DNA from: Pacificoceanicola sp048553275
Lineage (GTDB): Bacteria; Pseudomonadota; Alphaproteobacteria; Rhodobacterales; Rhodobacteraceae
Assembly: GCF_048553275.1 (NCBI RefSeq)
Contig: NZ_JBLZMW010000007.1
Span: 62,001-126,000, forward strand
Direction: 5' to 3'
Length of the DNA stretch: 64,000 bases
Shown here: piece after piece, positions 52,242 to 60,881 of the stretch
How the letters are laid out: each line of letters begins with the position of its first letter
Position numbering within the stretch: the stretch's first letter is position 1
The notes under the pieces: model-generated
Told to the model about the DNA's origin: nothing
The model's input: only the letters and a program-made list of their open reading frames with translations
Databases searched by the model: none
Translations under genes and position numbers: made by a program

Positions 52242-53005
52242 GCCAGCTCCGCCAGCCCGAGAAGCGGCGTCGACGGCACGGCCATATCGCGCGGCTCCAT
52301 CGGATCGGCGCGATAGCCCGCATGGCCCGCCTCCACGGCCCGCGCCATGGCCCCGGCCATCCCGACCGGGTCCCCTGCCCGCGCCACCGCCGTGTTGAGC
52401 AGGACTGCATCCATGCCAAGCTCCATCGCGCGCGCCGCATCGGAAGGCCGCCCGATCCCGGCATCGACGATCAGCGGAACACCGGGGAAATGCGCCCGCA
52501 TGGCGCGCAGCGCGTCGGGATTGCGCAGCCCCTGCCCCGATCCGATCGGCGCGCCCCAGGGCATCAGCACCTCGCAGCCCGCCTCGATCAGCTTTTCGCC
52601 CACCACCAGATCGTCGGTCGTATAGGGGAACACCGCAAAGCCCTCCGACGCCAGAACCCGCGCCGCCTCGACCAGCGCAAAAACGTCCGGCTGCAGCGTA
52701 TCGGCATGGCCGATCACTTCGAGTTTGATCCAGGGTGTGCCGAAAATCTCCCGCGCCATATGCGCCGTGGTCACCGCCTCCTGCACGCTGTGGCACCCGG
52801 CAGTGTTCGGCAGGATGCGCAGCCCCCGGCCCCGAAGCCCGTCCCAGAAGCCTGCCCCGCTGCCATCCGCACTCTCGCGGCGCAGGCTGACCGTGACGAC
52901 CTCCGTCCCGCTTTCACGGATCGCGTCGGCCAGAACCGCCGGCGAGGGATATTGCGCCGTCCCCAGCAACAGGCGCGATGTGACCTGCGTGTCATAAAGC
53001 TCCAT
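52238..53005 (-). CDS. thiG: Thiazole synthase
   Basis: The 255-residue product forms the thiazole phosphate ring using ThiS thiocarboxylate. Motifs are LLLGTAQYPSPAVLADAI, EVVTVSLRRES, ILPNTAGCHSVQEAV, WIKLEVIGH and the PWGAPIGSGQGLRN phosphate loop, followed by VDAGIGRPSDAARAMELG. It starts one base before the end of thiS and overlaps thiE, confirming a single translational unit. Confidence 0.95.
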   Translation of the reverse strand: MELYDTQVTSRLLLGTAQYPSPAVLADAIRESGTEVVTVSLRRESADGSGAGFWDGLRGRGLRILPNTAGCHSVQEAVTTAHMAREIFGTPWIKLEVIGHADTLQPDVFALVEAARVLASEGFAVFPYTTDDLVVGEKLIEAGCEVLMPWGAPIGSGQGLRNPDALRAMRAHFPGVPLIVDAGIGRPSDAARAMELGMDAVLLNTAVARAGDPVGMAGAMARAVEAGHAGYRADPMEPRDMAVPSTPLLGLAELA

Positions 53006-53006
53006 C

Positions 53007-53204
53007 TCACCCTCCCTGCATCGGGGTCAGCACTTCGAGCCGGTCGCCGTCCCCAAGGACAGTCGTGGCGCGCTCCGGCTTGGGAACGAACCGGCCGTTC
53101 AGGGCGGTAGCGATGGCAGGGTTGGCATAGCCCAGCTCCTCAAGCGCCGCGGCCAGCGTTTCGGCCGCAATGTCATGCGGTGTGGCGTTTACGGTGATGT
53201 GCAT
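53007..53204 (-). CDS. thiS: Sulfur-carrier protein ThiS
   Basis: The 65-residue ubiquitin-like product (MHITVNATPHDIAAETLAAAL at the start) ends in QGG. The C-terminal Gly-Gly is adenylated by ThiF and converted to a thiocarboxylate for thiazole synthesis. It overlaps the end of thiO by 32 bases in another frame, more than the short overlaps elsewhere in this operon. Confidence 0.93.
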   Translation of the reverse strand: MHITVNATPHDIAAETLAAALEELGYANPAIATALNGRFVPKPERATTVLGDGDRLEVLTPMQGG

Positions 53205-54141
53205 TGGATGTCTCCGGAATGAAATGTCGGGCGACCCGCGCCGCCATGGCCGGGGCCAGCAGAAAGCCGTGCCGATACAGCCCGTTGAGGTGGAGAGTCC
53301 CGCCGCGCAGCGCGAGGCGCGGCAGGTTGTCGTGAAAGGCCGGGCGCAGGCCGGTGCCGGTCTCAATGACGCTGGCCTCGGCAAAGCCGGGATGAATGGC
53401 AAAGGCCGCGCCGAGCATCTCCGACAGGGAGCGCAGGCTGATCGCGCGCGTTGATGAACTTTCGATCATCGTCGCGCCGATCATGTAGACGCCCGCCCCG
53501 CGCGGCACGAGATACAGCGGCACACGCGGATGCAGCAGGCGCAGCGTGCGCCGGATCTCGACATCGGGACAGTGCAGGATCGCCATCTCGCCGCGCACCG
53601 GGCGCAGATCATCAAGCGGCGCGGCGATGCCCGTGCAATCAAGATCCACCGGCCCCGGGGCGGGGGTGCCCAGCACGATCTCGACCCCGAGATCGCGCAC
53701 CGCCTGCGCCAGATCGCGCAGCGCCCGGCGCGGATCGAGATGCGCCTCCCGCTCAAAGTAAAGCCCTCCCGGAAACCGCCCCGCAAGGGCCGGCTCCAAC
53801 GCGGCAATCCCTGCGCCATCCAGGCCGCGATGGCCCGTCGTCCGGCGCGCAAAGCGGGTCAGCTCCGCGCGGTCGCGCGGCGGCGCCACGACCAGCGTGC
53901 CAAGCCGGGTGACTGGCGTGATCGCCGCCCACCAATCCGCCGCCTCTGCGCCCCAGATGCGCACGCGGTCTTCGGCGGTTTCGCCCTCGCACCACGGCGC
54001 CAGCATCCCGCCCGCATAGCGCGAAACACTGCGCGCGCCGATCTCTGCCCCGGCCTCGAAAACCCGCACCGCCGCCCCGGCGCGGGCCAGCTCCAGGGCA
54101 GAGGCAAGACCGGCAAGGCCCGCACCCGCGATGGTGATCAT
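53173..54141 (-). CDS. thiO: Glycine oxidase ThiO
   Basis: The 322-residue FAD enzyme oxidises glycine to dehydroglycine for thiazole formation. The N-terminus has the FAD motif ITIAGAGLAGLASALELA and RSVSRYAGGMLAPWCEG; the C-terminus has RLALRGGTLHLNGLYRHG, the FAD-contacting end of the family. It overlaps thiC upstream (ATGA) and thiS downstream by 32 bases. Confidence 0.9.
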   Translation of the reverse strand: MITIAGAGLAGLASALELARAGAAVRVFEAGAEIGARSVSRYAGGMLAPWCEGETAEDRVRIWGAEAADWWAAITPVTRLGTLVVAPPRDRAELTRFARRTTGHRGLDGAGIAALEPALAGRFPGGLYFEREAHLDPRRALRDLAQAVRDLGVEIVLGTPAPGPVDLDCTGIAAPLDDLRPVRGEMAILHCPDVEIRRTLRLLHPRVPLYLVPRGAGVYMIGATMIESSSTRAISLRSLSEMLGAAFAIHPGFAEASVIETGTGLRPAFHDNLPRLALRGGTLHLNGLYRHGFLLAPAMAARVARHFIPETSNAHHRKRHTA

Positions 54142-55937
54142 TCGACGGTGTCCTTGACCGGCACGTACAGATCGCCATTGGCCCGGAACTTCGCCGCCAT
54201 GGCCTCCATGCCCTCCTTCTGTGCCTCCGCGCGGATGTCGTGGGAAATCCGCATGGAGCAGAACTTCGGCCCGCACATCGAACAGAAATGCGCCACCTTG
54301 TGTGCCTCCTTCGGCAGCGTCTGATCATGGAAGGCGCGCGCCGTTTCGGGATCGAGCGACAGGTTGAACTGATCTTCCCAGCGGAACTCGAACCGCGCCC
54401 GGCTCAGCGCGTCATCGCGGCGCTGCGCCCCGGGCAGGCCCTTGGCCAGATCGGCGGCATGGGCGGCGATCTTGTAGGTGATCACCCCGGTTTTCACATC
54501 GTCCCGATCCGGCAGACCCAGATGCTCCTTCGGCGTGACATAGCACAGCATCGCACAGCCGAACCAACCGATCATCGCCGCGCCGATGCCGCTGGTGATG
54601 TGATCATACCCCGGCGCAATATCCGTGGTCAGCGGCCCGAGCGTGTAGAACGGCGCCTCGTGACAGCACTCAAGCTGTTTATCCATGTTCTCCTTGATCT
54701 TGTGCATGGCGACATGGCCCGGCCCTTCGATCATCACCTGACAATCTCTGGCCCAGGCGATCTTTGTCAGCTCACCCAGGGTTTCCAGCTCGGCGAACTG
54801 CGCGGCGTCATTGGCATCGGCAATCGACCCGGGCCGCAGCCCGTCTCCCAGCGAAAAGCTCACATCGTACCGGCGGCAAATCTCGCAGATCTCGTCGAAA
54901 TGCGTGTAAAGAAAGCTCTCCTTGTGATGATGCAGGCACCATTTGGCCATGATGGAACCGCCGCGCGACACGATCCCTGTCACCCGGTCCACCGTCATCG
55001 GCACCATGTGCAGCCGCACACCCGCGTGGATGGTGAAATAATCCACACCCTGCTCGGCCTGTTCGATCAGCGTGTCGCGGAACACCTCCCAGGTCAGATC
55101 CTCGGCAATGCCATTCACCTTTTCCAGCGCCTGATACAGCGGCACGGTGCCAATCGGGACGGGGCTGTTGCGGACGATCCAGTCTCGCGTGTTGTGGATG
55201 TTGCGGCCCGTGGAAAGATCCATCACCGTGTCCGCGCCCCAGCGGATCGACCAGACCATCTTGTCGACCTCTTCCTCCATCGAGGAGGTCACCGCCGAGG
55301 TGCCCATGTTGGCGTTGATCTTCACCTTGAAATTCCGGCCAATAATCATGGGCTCGACTTCGGGGTGGTTGATGTTGGCCGGAATGATGGCGCGTCCGGC
55401 GGCGACCTCGTCACGGACGAACTCCGGCGTGACGTAATCGGGAAGGGTGGCCCCCCAATCGGTGCCGTCGCGGTGGCAGGGCGCCAGCCCGCGCAGCTCG
55501 TTCTCGCGAATGGCGATGAACTCCATCTCCGGCGTGATGATCCCCGCGCGGGCATAGGCCAGCTGTGTCACCGCCTGCCCCGCTTTGCCGCGCAGCGGAC
55601 GCCGACGCACCGGAAACGCCGGGGTCAGCCGGTCACCCGCCACAAAGCCGTTGTCCTCGGGTTTGATCTCGCGCCCGTCGTAGGCCTCCACATCACCGCG
55701 CCCCACGATCCAATCGCGGCGCAGCGGCGGCAGGCCCTTGCGAATGTCGATCTGCGCATCGGGGTCCGTGTACGGCCCCGACGTGTCGTACACCGGAAGC
55801 GGCGATTCCCCGGCCGTCGGGTGCACACAAATCTCGCGCATCGGCACGCGCAGCTCGGGATACTGCGCGCCCGCGACATGGATCTTGCGCGATGCGGGCA
55901 GTGGTCCGGTGGTGATGGTGGGATTGGGGACAGTCAT
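54138..55937 (-). CDS. thiC: Phosphomethylpyrimidine synthase
   Basis: The 599-residue radical-SAM-like [4Fe-4S] enzyme converts aminoimidazole ribotide to HMP phosphate. The N-terminal ThiC-associated domain is present. The barrel contains NANMGTSAVTSSMEEEVDKM (with LSTGRNIHNTRDWI), VRLHMVPMTVDR and EGPGHVAMHKI. The cluster motif CSMCGPKFCSM lies near the C-terminus. GAGGAG lies seven bases before ATG 55937. It is the first gene of the operon, behind a TPP riboswitch. Confidence 0.98.
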   Translation of the reverse strand: MTVPNPTITTGPLPASRKIHVAGAQYPELRVPMREICVHPTAGESPLPVYDTSGPYTDPDAQIDIRKGLPPLRRDWIVGRGDVEAYDGREIKPEDNGFVAGDRLTPAFPVRRRPLRGKAGQAVTQLAYARAGIITPEMEFIAIRENELRGLAPCHRDGTDWGATLPDYVTPEFVRDEVAAGRAIIPANINHPEVEPMIIGRNFKVKINANMGTSAVTSSMEEEVDKMVWSIRWGADTVMDLSTGRNIHNTRDWIVRNSPVPIGTVPLYQALEKVNGIAEDLTWEVFRDTLIEQAEQGVDYFTIHAGVRLHMVPMTVDRVTGIVSRGGSIMAKWCLHHHKESFLYTHFDEICEICRRYDVSFSLGDGLRPGSIADANDAAQFAELETLGELTKIAWARDCQVMIEGPGHVAMHKIKENMDKQLECCHEAPFYTLGPLTTDIAPGYDHITSGIGAAMIGWFGCAMLCYVTPKEHLGLPDRDDVKTGVITYKIAAHAADLAKGLPGAQRRDDALSRARFEFRWEDQFNLSLDPETARAFHDQTLPKEAHKVAHFCSMCGPKFCSMRISHDIRAEAQKEGMEAMAAKFRANGDLYVPVKDTVE

Positions 55938-56039
55938 TTTGGCGCTCCTCAAGCACAAGTCTCAAAAAGACACCAGAAGAGCGTGGAGAGGAGGCAAAGG
56001 CCCGCAGGCCCTATTGTGAAACGCACATCGACTGCGTGC

Positions 56040-56160
56040 CGCGATGCGTCCCGAGCTTCCTACGCCAGTATCAACTGGGTCAGGTTCAAAGGGTCGCGTC
56101 ACCGGGCAATTGCCCTGTCAGCCTCTCAGTCCCCTAAGCGGGACTCCCCTGCGTGTGGGC
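56040..56160 (-). promoter_or_regulatory. TPP riboswitch (THI element) controlling the thiamine operon
   Basis: On the minus strand, in order, are GGGGAGTCC, CTGAGAGGCTGACAGGGC, then ACCCTTTGAACCTGA and TACTGGCGTAGGAAGCTC. These are the conserved parts of the thiamine-pyrophosphate aptamer. It lies about 100 bases upstream of thiC, so thiamine pyrophosphate should repress the seven-gene operon, probably by masking the ribosome site. Confidence 0.95.
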
Positions 56161-56342
56161 ACTATAGGCAGGGGGAATTTTCCTTTGCAAGCCCCCGAAA
56201 TGCCCACAGGCTGCGGGACCGCGGGCAAACCTGCCGCGCGCAAGGCGTTCATGCGGCTCAGCCAGAAACGGCATCCGGTCCCGAGAGGCACCAAACGCAG
56301 CGCGCGCATACCGTGCCATCGGCGTCTTCGTGCACGAAAAAG

Positions 56343-56366
56343 GGCGGCCCGGATGGCCGCCCCTAT
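56343..56366 (-). terminator. Rho-independent terminator of the small Lys-rich protein gene
   Basis: GGGCGGCC and GGCCGCCC form an eight-base stem with loop CGGAT; on the minus strand the stem is followed by TTTTTCG. It lies about 50 bases beyond the stop codon at 56416. Confidence 0.8.
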
Positions 56367-56371
56367 TCGTG

Positions 56372-56409
56372 AGCACTTGGAGAGAGAGAGAGAGAGAGAG
56401 AGAAGTGCT
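56372..56409. repeat. GA dinucleotide tract inside a 7-base inverted repeat
   Basis: AGCACTT (56372-56378) and AAGTGCT (56403-56409) are perfect inverted repeats flanking 24 bases made of GG then eleven AG units. In the minus-strand transcript this would be a hairpin with a CU-repeat loop just after the stop codon of the small protein gene, before its terminator. Microsatellites this regular are rare in bacterial chromosomes. Confidence 0.8.
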
Positions 56410-56415
56410 GGCGGT

Positions 56416-56607
56416 TCAGACGATCACGGTACGCTTGCGCGGCACCCAGCCACGCTTTTTCTTCTTGCCGTCGTCGGCTTCGTCCTTGGAGTCATCGGCC
56501 AGCAGGTCCGACCCGGAGACACCATCCGTCATCCCGATCTTCGAGGGACCACCCATCACGGCGAAAGTCTGGGAAGCCAGGATGAGGACAAAGATCACGA
56601 TGCGCAT
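56416..56607 (-). CDS. Small exported or membrane-anchored Lys-rich protein
   Basis: The 63-residue product has an N-terminal hydrophobic segment (MRIVIFVLILASQTFAVMGG), an acidic middle (DLLADDSKDEADD) and a basic tail (GKKKKRGWVPRKRTVIV). The first segment could be a signal peptide. The ribosome site CGGAGAAACAC precedes ATG 56607. A GA-repeat hairpin and a terminator follow the stop. I do not recognise a family. Confidence 0.6.
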   Translation of the reverse strand: MRIVIFVLILASQTFAVMGGPSKIGMTDGVSGSDLLADDSKDEADDGKKKKRGWVPRKRTVIV

Positions 56608-56828
56608 GTGTTTCTCCGGGTCGCGGGCCCCCACCCACGATGTCAGAATGCGACACAAATGCGGCACAAGGCAACCGCCTTTCGCCACAATTCTCAATTC
56701 TTTCAATAACTTAAAAACAATCACGGGAATTCGGAGGCACTGTCCCCATACAGCCAACAATACTGCGACGACACGCATGTTTTGACAGCGCGATCCGCCT
56801 GCGCAAAATGCCGCGCAGGAGGATTGTC

Positions 56829-57215
56829 ATGCCGCTGCACCTGCTCGTTCCCTTGATCGTTGGAGGGATTTTCGCCCTCATGATCGCCATTGTGGTCAAG
56901 GGCCGGAACAAACCGCGCCGCTTCGAATCGGACGCGGACGCGCGCTATGCCTGGCAGCGCGCCTTCCCCGGGCGGCCCGTCACCGACCTGCGCCTCGCGA
57001 CCGCAAGAACCGCCGCTCTGATCGAAACCGATGACGGCCCCGGCCTCGTCTGGACGCGCGGCAAGGACACCCTCGCCCGGCTGCTCACCGACGCCACCGC
57101 CGACACAACAGACAGCGGACTGACCCTGCACCTGCCGGACGCCGCGGTACACCTGTCGCTCACCCCGCAGGAGGCGCGCGACTGGGCCCGACGCATTACC
57201 GAAATCACCGCCTGA
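56829..57215 (+). CDS. Single-span membrane protein of unknown function
   Basis: The 128-residue product has an N-terminal helix (HLLVPLIVGGIFALMIAIVV) followed by a positively charged stretch and a cytoplasmic domain with RETAAL-like and TWTRGKDT-like stretches. ATG 56829 follows GCAGGAGGATTGTC, one of the best ribosome sites in the window; the upstream ATG at 56808 lies before that site. It may share a function with the YqiJ/YqiK genes downstream, since all are membrane-linked, but they are separated by 200 bases with their own promoter-like sequence. Confidence 0.65.
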   Translation: MPLHLLVPLIVGGIFALMIAIVVKGRNKPRRFESDADARYAWQRAFPGRPVTDLRLATARTAALIETDDGPGLVWTRGKDTLARLLTDATADTTDSGLTLHLPDAAVHLSLTPQEARDWARRITEITA

Positions 57216-57381
57216 CCCGCCCTCACCGACAACCGGTTGCCAAGGAGACCCGCCACCCGTGCGGAATACCGGACTACCCGCAGCCCGTCATTTCAGGCAT
57301 CCTCCGCCCAACCCGTTGCCAGCCTGCCAGAAATCGTACGCGCCTCTCTTGTAACGCATCCGTGAACGCCCCATATAAAAT

Positions 57382-57397
57382 GTATACCAATGCATAC
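57382..57397 (+). promoter_or_regulatory. Candidate operator upstream of the YqiJ/YqiK pair
   Basis: GTATAC (57382-57387) and GCATAC (57392-57397) form near-identical direct repeats ten bases apart, in an AT-rich stretch 20 bases before the YqiJ gene. Ten-base spacing puts both on one face of the helix. It may be a regulator site or part of the promoter; no regulator gene is adjacent. Confidence 0.3.
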
Positions 57398-57413
57398 TGA
57401 AAAGCCGTAACCC

Positions 57414-58145
57414 ATGTTCGACCTGTATCTGACCGGGCCGTATGTGCCCTTTGCCATCGCTCTCGCGCTTCTCTTCGGGCTGCTGGCGCTGGAGCTCGCC
57501 TTTGCCCTGCTTGGCGGGACGCTCCTTGGCGCCGGCGCCGACGGACCGGACCTCGATCCGGACGCATGGGACATGGACGTCGGCGATCTCGATATCGACT
57601 TTGACGGCCTCGACGCCGATCCGGCGGATTTCGAACTGCCCGATCTCGACGTGACCTCCGACACCCCCGACCCCGCCAGCGCCACAACCGGCCTCGCCGC
57701 CTGGCTCGGCTTTGGCAAAATGCCCGCGCTGATCTGGCTCGCCTCGATCCTCATCGCCTTTGGTGCCACGGGTCTGCTGATCCAGTCCATCGCGACGCTG
57801 CTCCTCGGCACCGCCATCCCCGCCAGCATCGCGGCCATCCCCGCCGTGATCGCCGCCATTCTCTTTGCCCGCCACTTCGGCGCGCTCTTTGCCCGGCTCC
57901 TGCCAAAAACCGAAACCCAGAGCCTCTCCGAACGCCATCTTGGCCGCCGCCCCGGCACCGTGACCCAGGGGACCGCTGCCCGTGGCCGCCCGGCAGAGGT
58001 CCGCGTCACCGACCGCTATGGCAACACCCATTACCTGCGCGCCGAGCCGCTCCGCGACGACGCGCACATCCCCCAAGGCAGCGAGGTCCTCGTCCTGAGG
58101 CACAAACGCGACGGCGGCTACCGCCTCGTTCCGCTGACCGCATAA
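57414..58145 (+). CDS. yqiJ: YqiJ-family membrane protein (DUF1449, OB-fold)
   Basis: The 243-residue product has membrane helices at the N-terminus (YVPFAIALALLFGLLALELAF) and in the middle (ALIWLASILIAFGATGLLI, AIPASIAAIPAVIAAILFA). A C-terminal OB-like domain follows (GRPAEVRVTDRYGNTHYLRAEPL). An acidic loop rich in Asp (residues about 45-75) lies between helices. This is the DUF1449/YqiJ architecture, related to NfeD, which accompanies flotillins. The YqiK gene starts 21 bases downstream, so the two are one unit. Their joint role is thought to be membrane-domain organisation. Confidence 0.82.
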   Translation: MFDLYLTGPYVPFAIALALLFGLLALELAFALLGGTLLGAGADGPDLDPDAWDMDVGDLDIDFDGLDADPADFELPDLDVTSDTPDPASATTGLAAWLGFGKMPALIWLASILIAFGATGLLIQSIATLLLGTAIPASIAAIPAVIAAILFARHFGALFARLLPKTETQSLSERHLGRRPGTVTQGTAARGRPAEVRVTDRYGNTHYLRAEPLRDDAHIPQGSEVLVLRHKRDGGYRLVPLTA

Positions 58146-58166
58146 ACCCAAAGGAGTTTCAAAGAC

Positions 58167-59849
58167 ATGGACCTCATGACCCTTGGCATCATCGTCGGTG
58201 CCGCCCTCGCCTTTCTCCTTCTCATCGGTCTTGTGCTGGCCCGCCTCTACCGACGCGCCACCCGCGAGGTCAGCCTCGTGCGCACCGGCGCCGGCGGCAA
58301 GAAGGTCATTATGGACGGCGGCACCCTCGTCGTGCCGCTCCTGCATGAGGTCTCGCCGGTCAACATGAAGACCCTCCGCCTTGAGGTGAAACGCGACGGC
58401 GACGGCGCGCTCATCACGCAGGACCGCATGCGCGTGGACGTGGGCGTCGAGTTCTACGTCTCGGTGCAGCCCACCGACGAAGGCATCGCCCGCGCCGCGC
58501 AAACTCTCGGCGCGCGCACCTTCGACATCGACCAACTCCGCGAGATGATCGAGGGCAAGCTGATCGACGGGTTGCGCGCCGTTGCCGCGCAGATGACCAT
58601 GGACAGCCTGCATGAAAACCGCGCCGACTTTGTGCAGGAGGTGCAGAACACCGTCTCCGAGGACCTGCTGAAAAACGGCCTCTCGCTCGAATCCGTCTCC
58701 CTCACCGCGCTCGACCAGACCCCGTTCGAGGCGCTGGACGAAAACAACGCCTTCAACGCCGTGGGTATGCGCCGCCTCGCGGAAGTCATCGCCACCTCCA
58801 AGAAAGAGCGCGCCCAGATCGACGCGGAGGCCGAAGTCGCCGTGCGCCGTGCCGGGATGGAGGCCGAGCGCCAGCGCCTCGCCATTGAACGCGATGAAAA
58901 GCAGGCCAGCATCGAGCAGATCCAGCAGGTCCAGACGATGCAGGCCGCGCAGGAGGCGGAAATCGCCGCCCGCCGCGAGGATTCCATGCGCGAGACCGAG
59001 CGCTCCCGCATCGCCCGCGAGGAGGCCATCCGCAGCGCCGAGATCCTGCGCGAAAAGAACATCCGCGAAGCCGAAATCGCCAAGGAGCGCGAACTCGAAG
59101 TCGCCGATCAGGAGCGCCAGATCATCATCGCGCAGAAGTCCGAAGAAGAAAGCCGCGCCCGCGCCTCCGCCGATCTCGCCCGCGCCGAGGCGACAAAGGC
59201 CCAGGAAGCCGTGCAGACCGCCAAACAGGTGGCCGAAGCCGAGCGGACCAAGCAGATCGCCCTGATCGAAGCCGCCCGCGAAGCGGAGCGCGAGGCCACC
59301 AAGGTCCGCCTCTCCGCGCAGGCCGAGAAGGACGCCGCGCAGGACCGCGCCGAGGCCCGCCGCGAAGAGGCCCGCGCCGACGCGGACGCAATCACCATTC
59401 GCGCCGAGGCGAAAAAGACCGACATGCTGGCCGAAGCGGAGGGCAAGCGCGCCATCACCGACGCCGAGAATGCGCTGTCCGAGGGCATCATCGCGATGAA
59501 GATCGCGCTGGCGCGTCTGGAGGCCATGCCCGAAATCCTGTCGCAGGCGATGAAGCCGGTGGAAAAGATCGACTCGATCCGCATTCATCAGGTCACCGGA
59601 CTGGGTGGCGGCACCGGCGGCGGCTCTGGCTCTGGCGAGGGCGGCGACAAGCCGGTGGTCAATCAGGCGATGGATTCGATCATGGGCATGGCGGTGCAAA
59701 TGCCCGCGCTGAAAAAGCTCGGCGAAGAGCTGGGGATTTCCATGGACGGCAGCCTCGACGGACTGATCAACAGCACGCTGGAGGACACGCCCGCCAAACC
59801 TGCGGCCGCGCCAAGGGCCGACGACACCGCGCCGCCCTTGGATGCCTGA
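58167..59849 (+). CDS. yqiK: Flotillin-like protein YqiK
   Basis: The 560-residue product has an N-terminal membrane segment (LGIIVGAALAFLLLIGLVLA), an SPFH/band-7 domain (from about residue 30: SLVRTGAGGKKVIMDGGTLV) and a long Ala/Glu/Arg-rich coiled coil (about 220-440). A Gly-rich linker (GGGTGGGSGSGEGG, about 475-488) precedes the C-terminal tail. Bacterial flotillins assemble on membranes and recruit proteins into microdomains. It follows yqiJ and ends at a strong terminator. Confidence 0.9.
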   Translation: MDLMTLGIIVGAALAFLLLIGLVLARLYRRATREVSLVRTGAGGKKVIMDGGTLVVPLLHEVSPVNMKTLRLEVKRDGDGALITQDRMRVDVGVEFYVSVQPTDEGIARAAQTLGARTFDIDQLREMIEGKLIDGLRAVAAQMTMDSLHENRADFVQEVQNTVSEDLLKNGLSLESVSLTALDQTPFEALDENNAFNAVGMRRLAEVIATSKKERAQIDAEAEVAVRRAGMEAERQRLAIERDEKQASIEQIQQVQTMQAAQEAEIAARREDSMRETERSRIAREEAIRSAEILREKNIREAEIAKERELEVADQERQIIIAQKSEEESRARASADLARAEATKAQEAVQTAKQVAEAERTKQIALIEAAREAEREATKVRLSAQAEKDAAQDRAEARREEARADADAITIRAEAKKTDMLAEAEGKRAITDAENALSEGIIAMKIALARLEAMPEILSQAMKPVEKIDSIRIHQVTGLGGGTGGGSGSGEGGDKPVVNQAMDSIMGMAVQMPALKKLGEELGISMDGSLDGLINSTLEDTPAKPAAAPRADDTAPPLDA

Positions 59850-59896
59850 TCTCAGACACCGGCCCCCTTGAACGGGTTCGGCCCGGAACAATCCCG

Positions 59897-59924
59897 AAGC
59901 CCCGGTCACGTCCGGGGCTTTTTT
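59897..59924 (+). terminator. Rho-independent terminator of yqiJK
   Basis: AAGCCCCGG and CCGGGGCTT form a nine-base stem around TCACGT, followed by a run of six T. It lies 47 bases after the yqiK stop. Confidence 0.9.
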
Positions 59925-60209
59925 CTACGTTAACCAGATTTGACGCAAAGTCATCGCGTGATCCGGCGAGATGATGCGCCTGAGTTATATTCAGATTTTG
60001 GATTTGGTACAAAACTCGCACCGAATCGTACCAAACGGCGGTTAATGCCCGCTGCGAATGGTTAATTTCTGTCACAGCCTTGTGGCCTTGCGCCGGGGCC
60101 CCACCACATCTGGCCTGCGCGGCCCACCGGGCGCTGGCTTAACCCCACCGCGCGCGCCATTAACTGGCACGGCCCCTAAGCAGAGGCCCCGCCGCGTTAA
60201 CCGGGCACG
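59925..60209. other. Convergent intergenic region with inverted repeats and GTTAA words
   Basis: This stretch between the convergent yqiK and extensin-like genes is AT-rich in its first half. It holds a perfect inverted repeat, TTTGGTAC (60003-60010) and GTACCAAA (60028-60035), and six copies of TTAAC or GTTAA at about 59929, 60039, 60060, 60137, 60158 and 60195. TTAAC is the half-site of the cell-cycle regulator CtrA, but the spacings do not form its usual TTAA-N7-TTAA pair. I see no gene here. Confidence 0.4.
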
Positions 60210-60881
60210 TCAGCGGCAGTAGGAGCCAGAGCGATGCTCCGCCGTGTCAAAGTGAAAATGGTCTTGATGGAAGCGGTCAGAGTTCGGGCCAAGGACGGTG
60301 CCAAACGGCCCGCAAGCCGCTTTATGCATGTTTTTCAATATCTTGCCATTTTTTCCACGGCCCCAATGCTCCAGCACCGAAATCTCCGTTCCGTCCCTGA
60401 GCCGCACGGCGCTGATGTCGATGGCGTTGCCTTTGCCATGCTCCGACACCTTCGCGCCGCGCTGGCTGTTCCGGGTCCGGCAGGCGTAATGCGCAGCCAC
60501 CTTCAGCGAGCTCAGCCCCCCGCCCCGCTTGCCGACACTCGGCTTTGCGCCCCCCTCGACCCAGGCCCTAAGTGTCTGAGCTGTCTTGCAATTTATCGTC
60601 GCGGGCTGGCTCAGAGCGATGTCGCCAACGGCCCGCAACCGCACCGCATCCTGCACGCCGCAAATGCCGTTTCCGTCCACCGGCGCGATTCGCTCGCCAA
60701 CCAGAAGCGGATCTCCACACAGCCCACCGCCCTGGAAACTACCCCGCTCCCGGCCTGAAAAGGCACTCTGCAGGAACCCTCGAACGCCGTCCAGTTCATT
60801 GGAAACACTCGATTTTTCCCGAGACCCCCCACAGGCCACAAGGACCAGGGATGCACACAGAAGAAGCCCGACTGCCTTCAC
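60210..60881 (-). CDS. Extensin-like C-terminal domain lipoprotein
   Basis: The 223-residue precursor starts with a lipoprotein signal (VGLLLCASLVLVACGG). The mature part has the extensin-like domain common in alphaproteobacteria: Cys-rich (GLCGDPLLVGERIAPVDGNGICG), with a metal-site-like HGKGNAIDISAV and a final HQDHFHFDTA motif resembling D,D-peptidase zinc sites. It is probably periplasmic and acts on the cell wall (inference). Its start overlaps the tyrC stop by four bases, placing it in the hisC-tyrC unit. Confidence 0.82.
   Translation of the reverse strand: MKAVGLLLCASLVLVACGGSREKSSVSNELDGVRGFLQSAFSGRERGSFQGGGLCGDPLLVGERIAPVDGNGICGVQDAVRLRAVGDIALSQPATINCKTAQTLRAWVEGGAKPSVGKRGGGLSSLKVAAHYACRTRNSQRGAKVSEHGKGNAIDISAVRLRDGTEISVLEHWGRGKNGKILKNMHKAACGPFGTVLGPNSDRFHQDHFHFDTAEHRSGSYCR

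Noticed and set aside
54240..56372. A 710-codon plus-strand frame across thiC and the riboswitch
   Set aside because: It runs antisense to thiC, and its Arg/His-rich translation has no motif or ribosome site.
57288..59909. An 873-codon minus-strand frame through yqiJ and yqiK
   Set aside because: It mirrors the Ala/Glu-rich coiled coil of YqiK; the sense genes have family motifs and ribosome sites.
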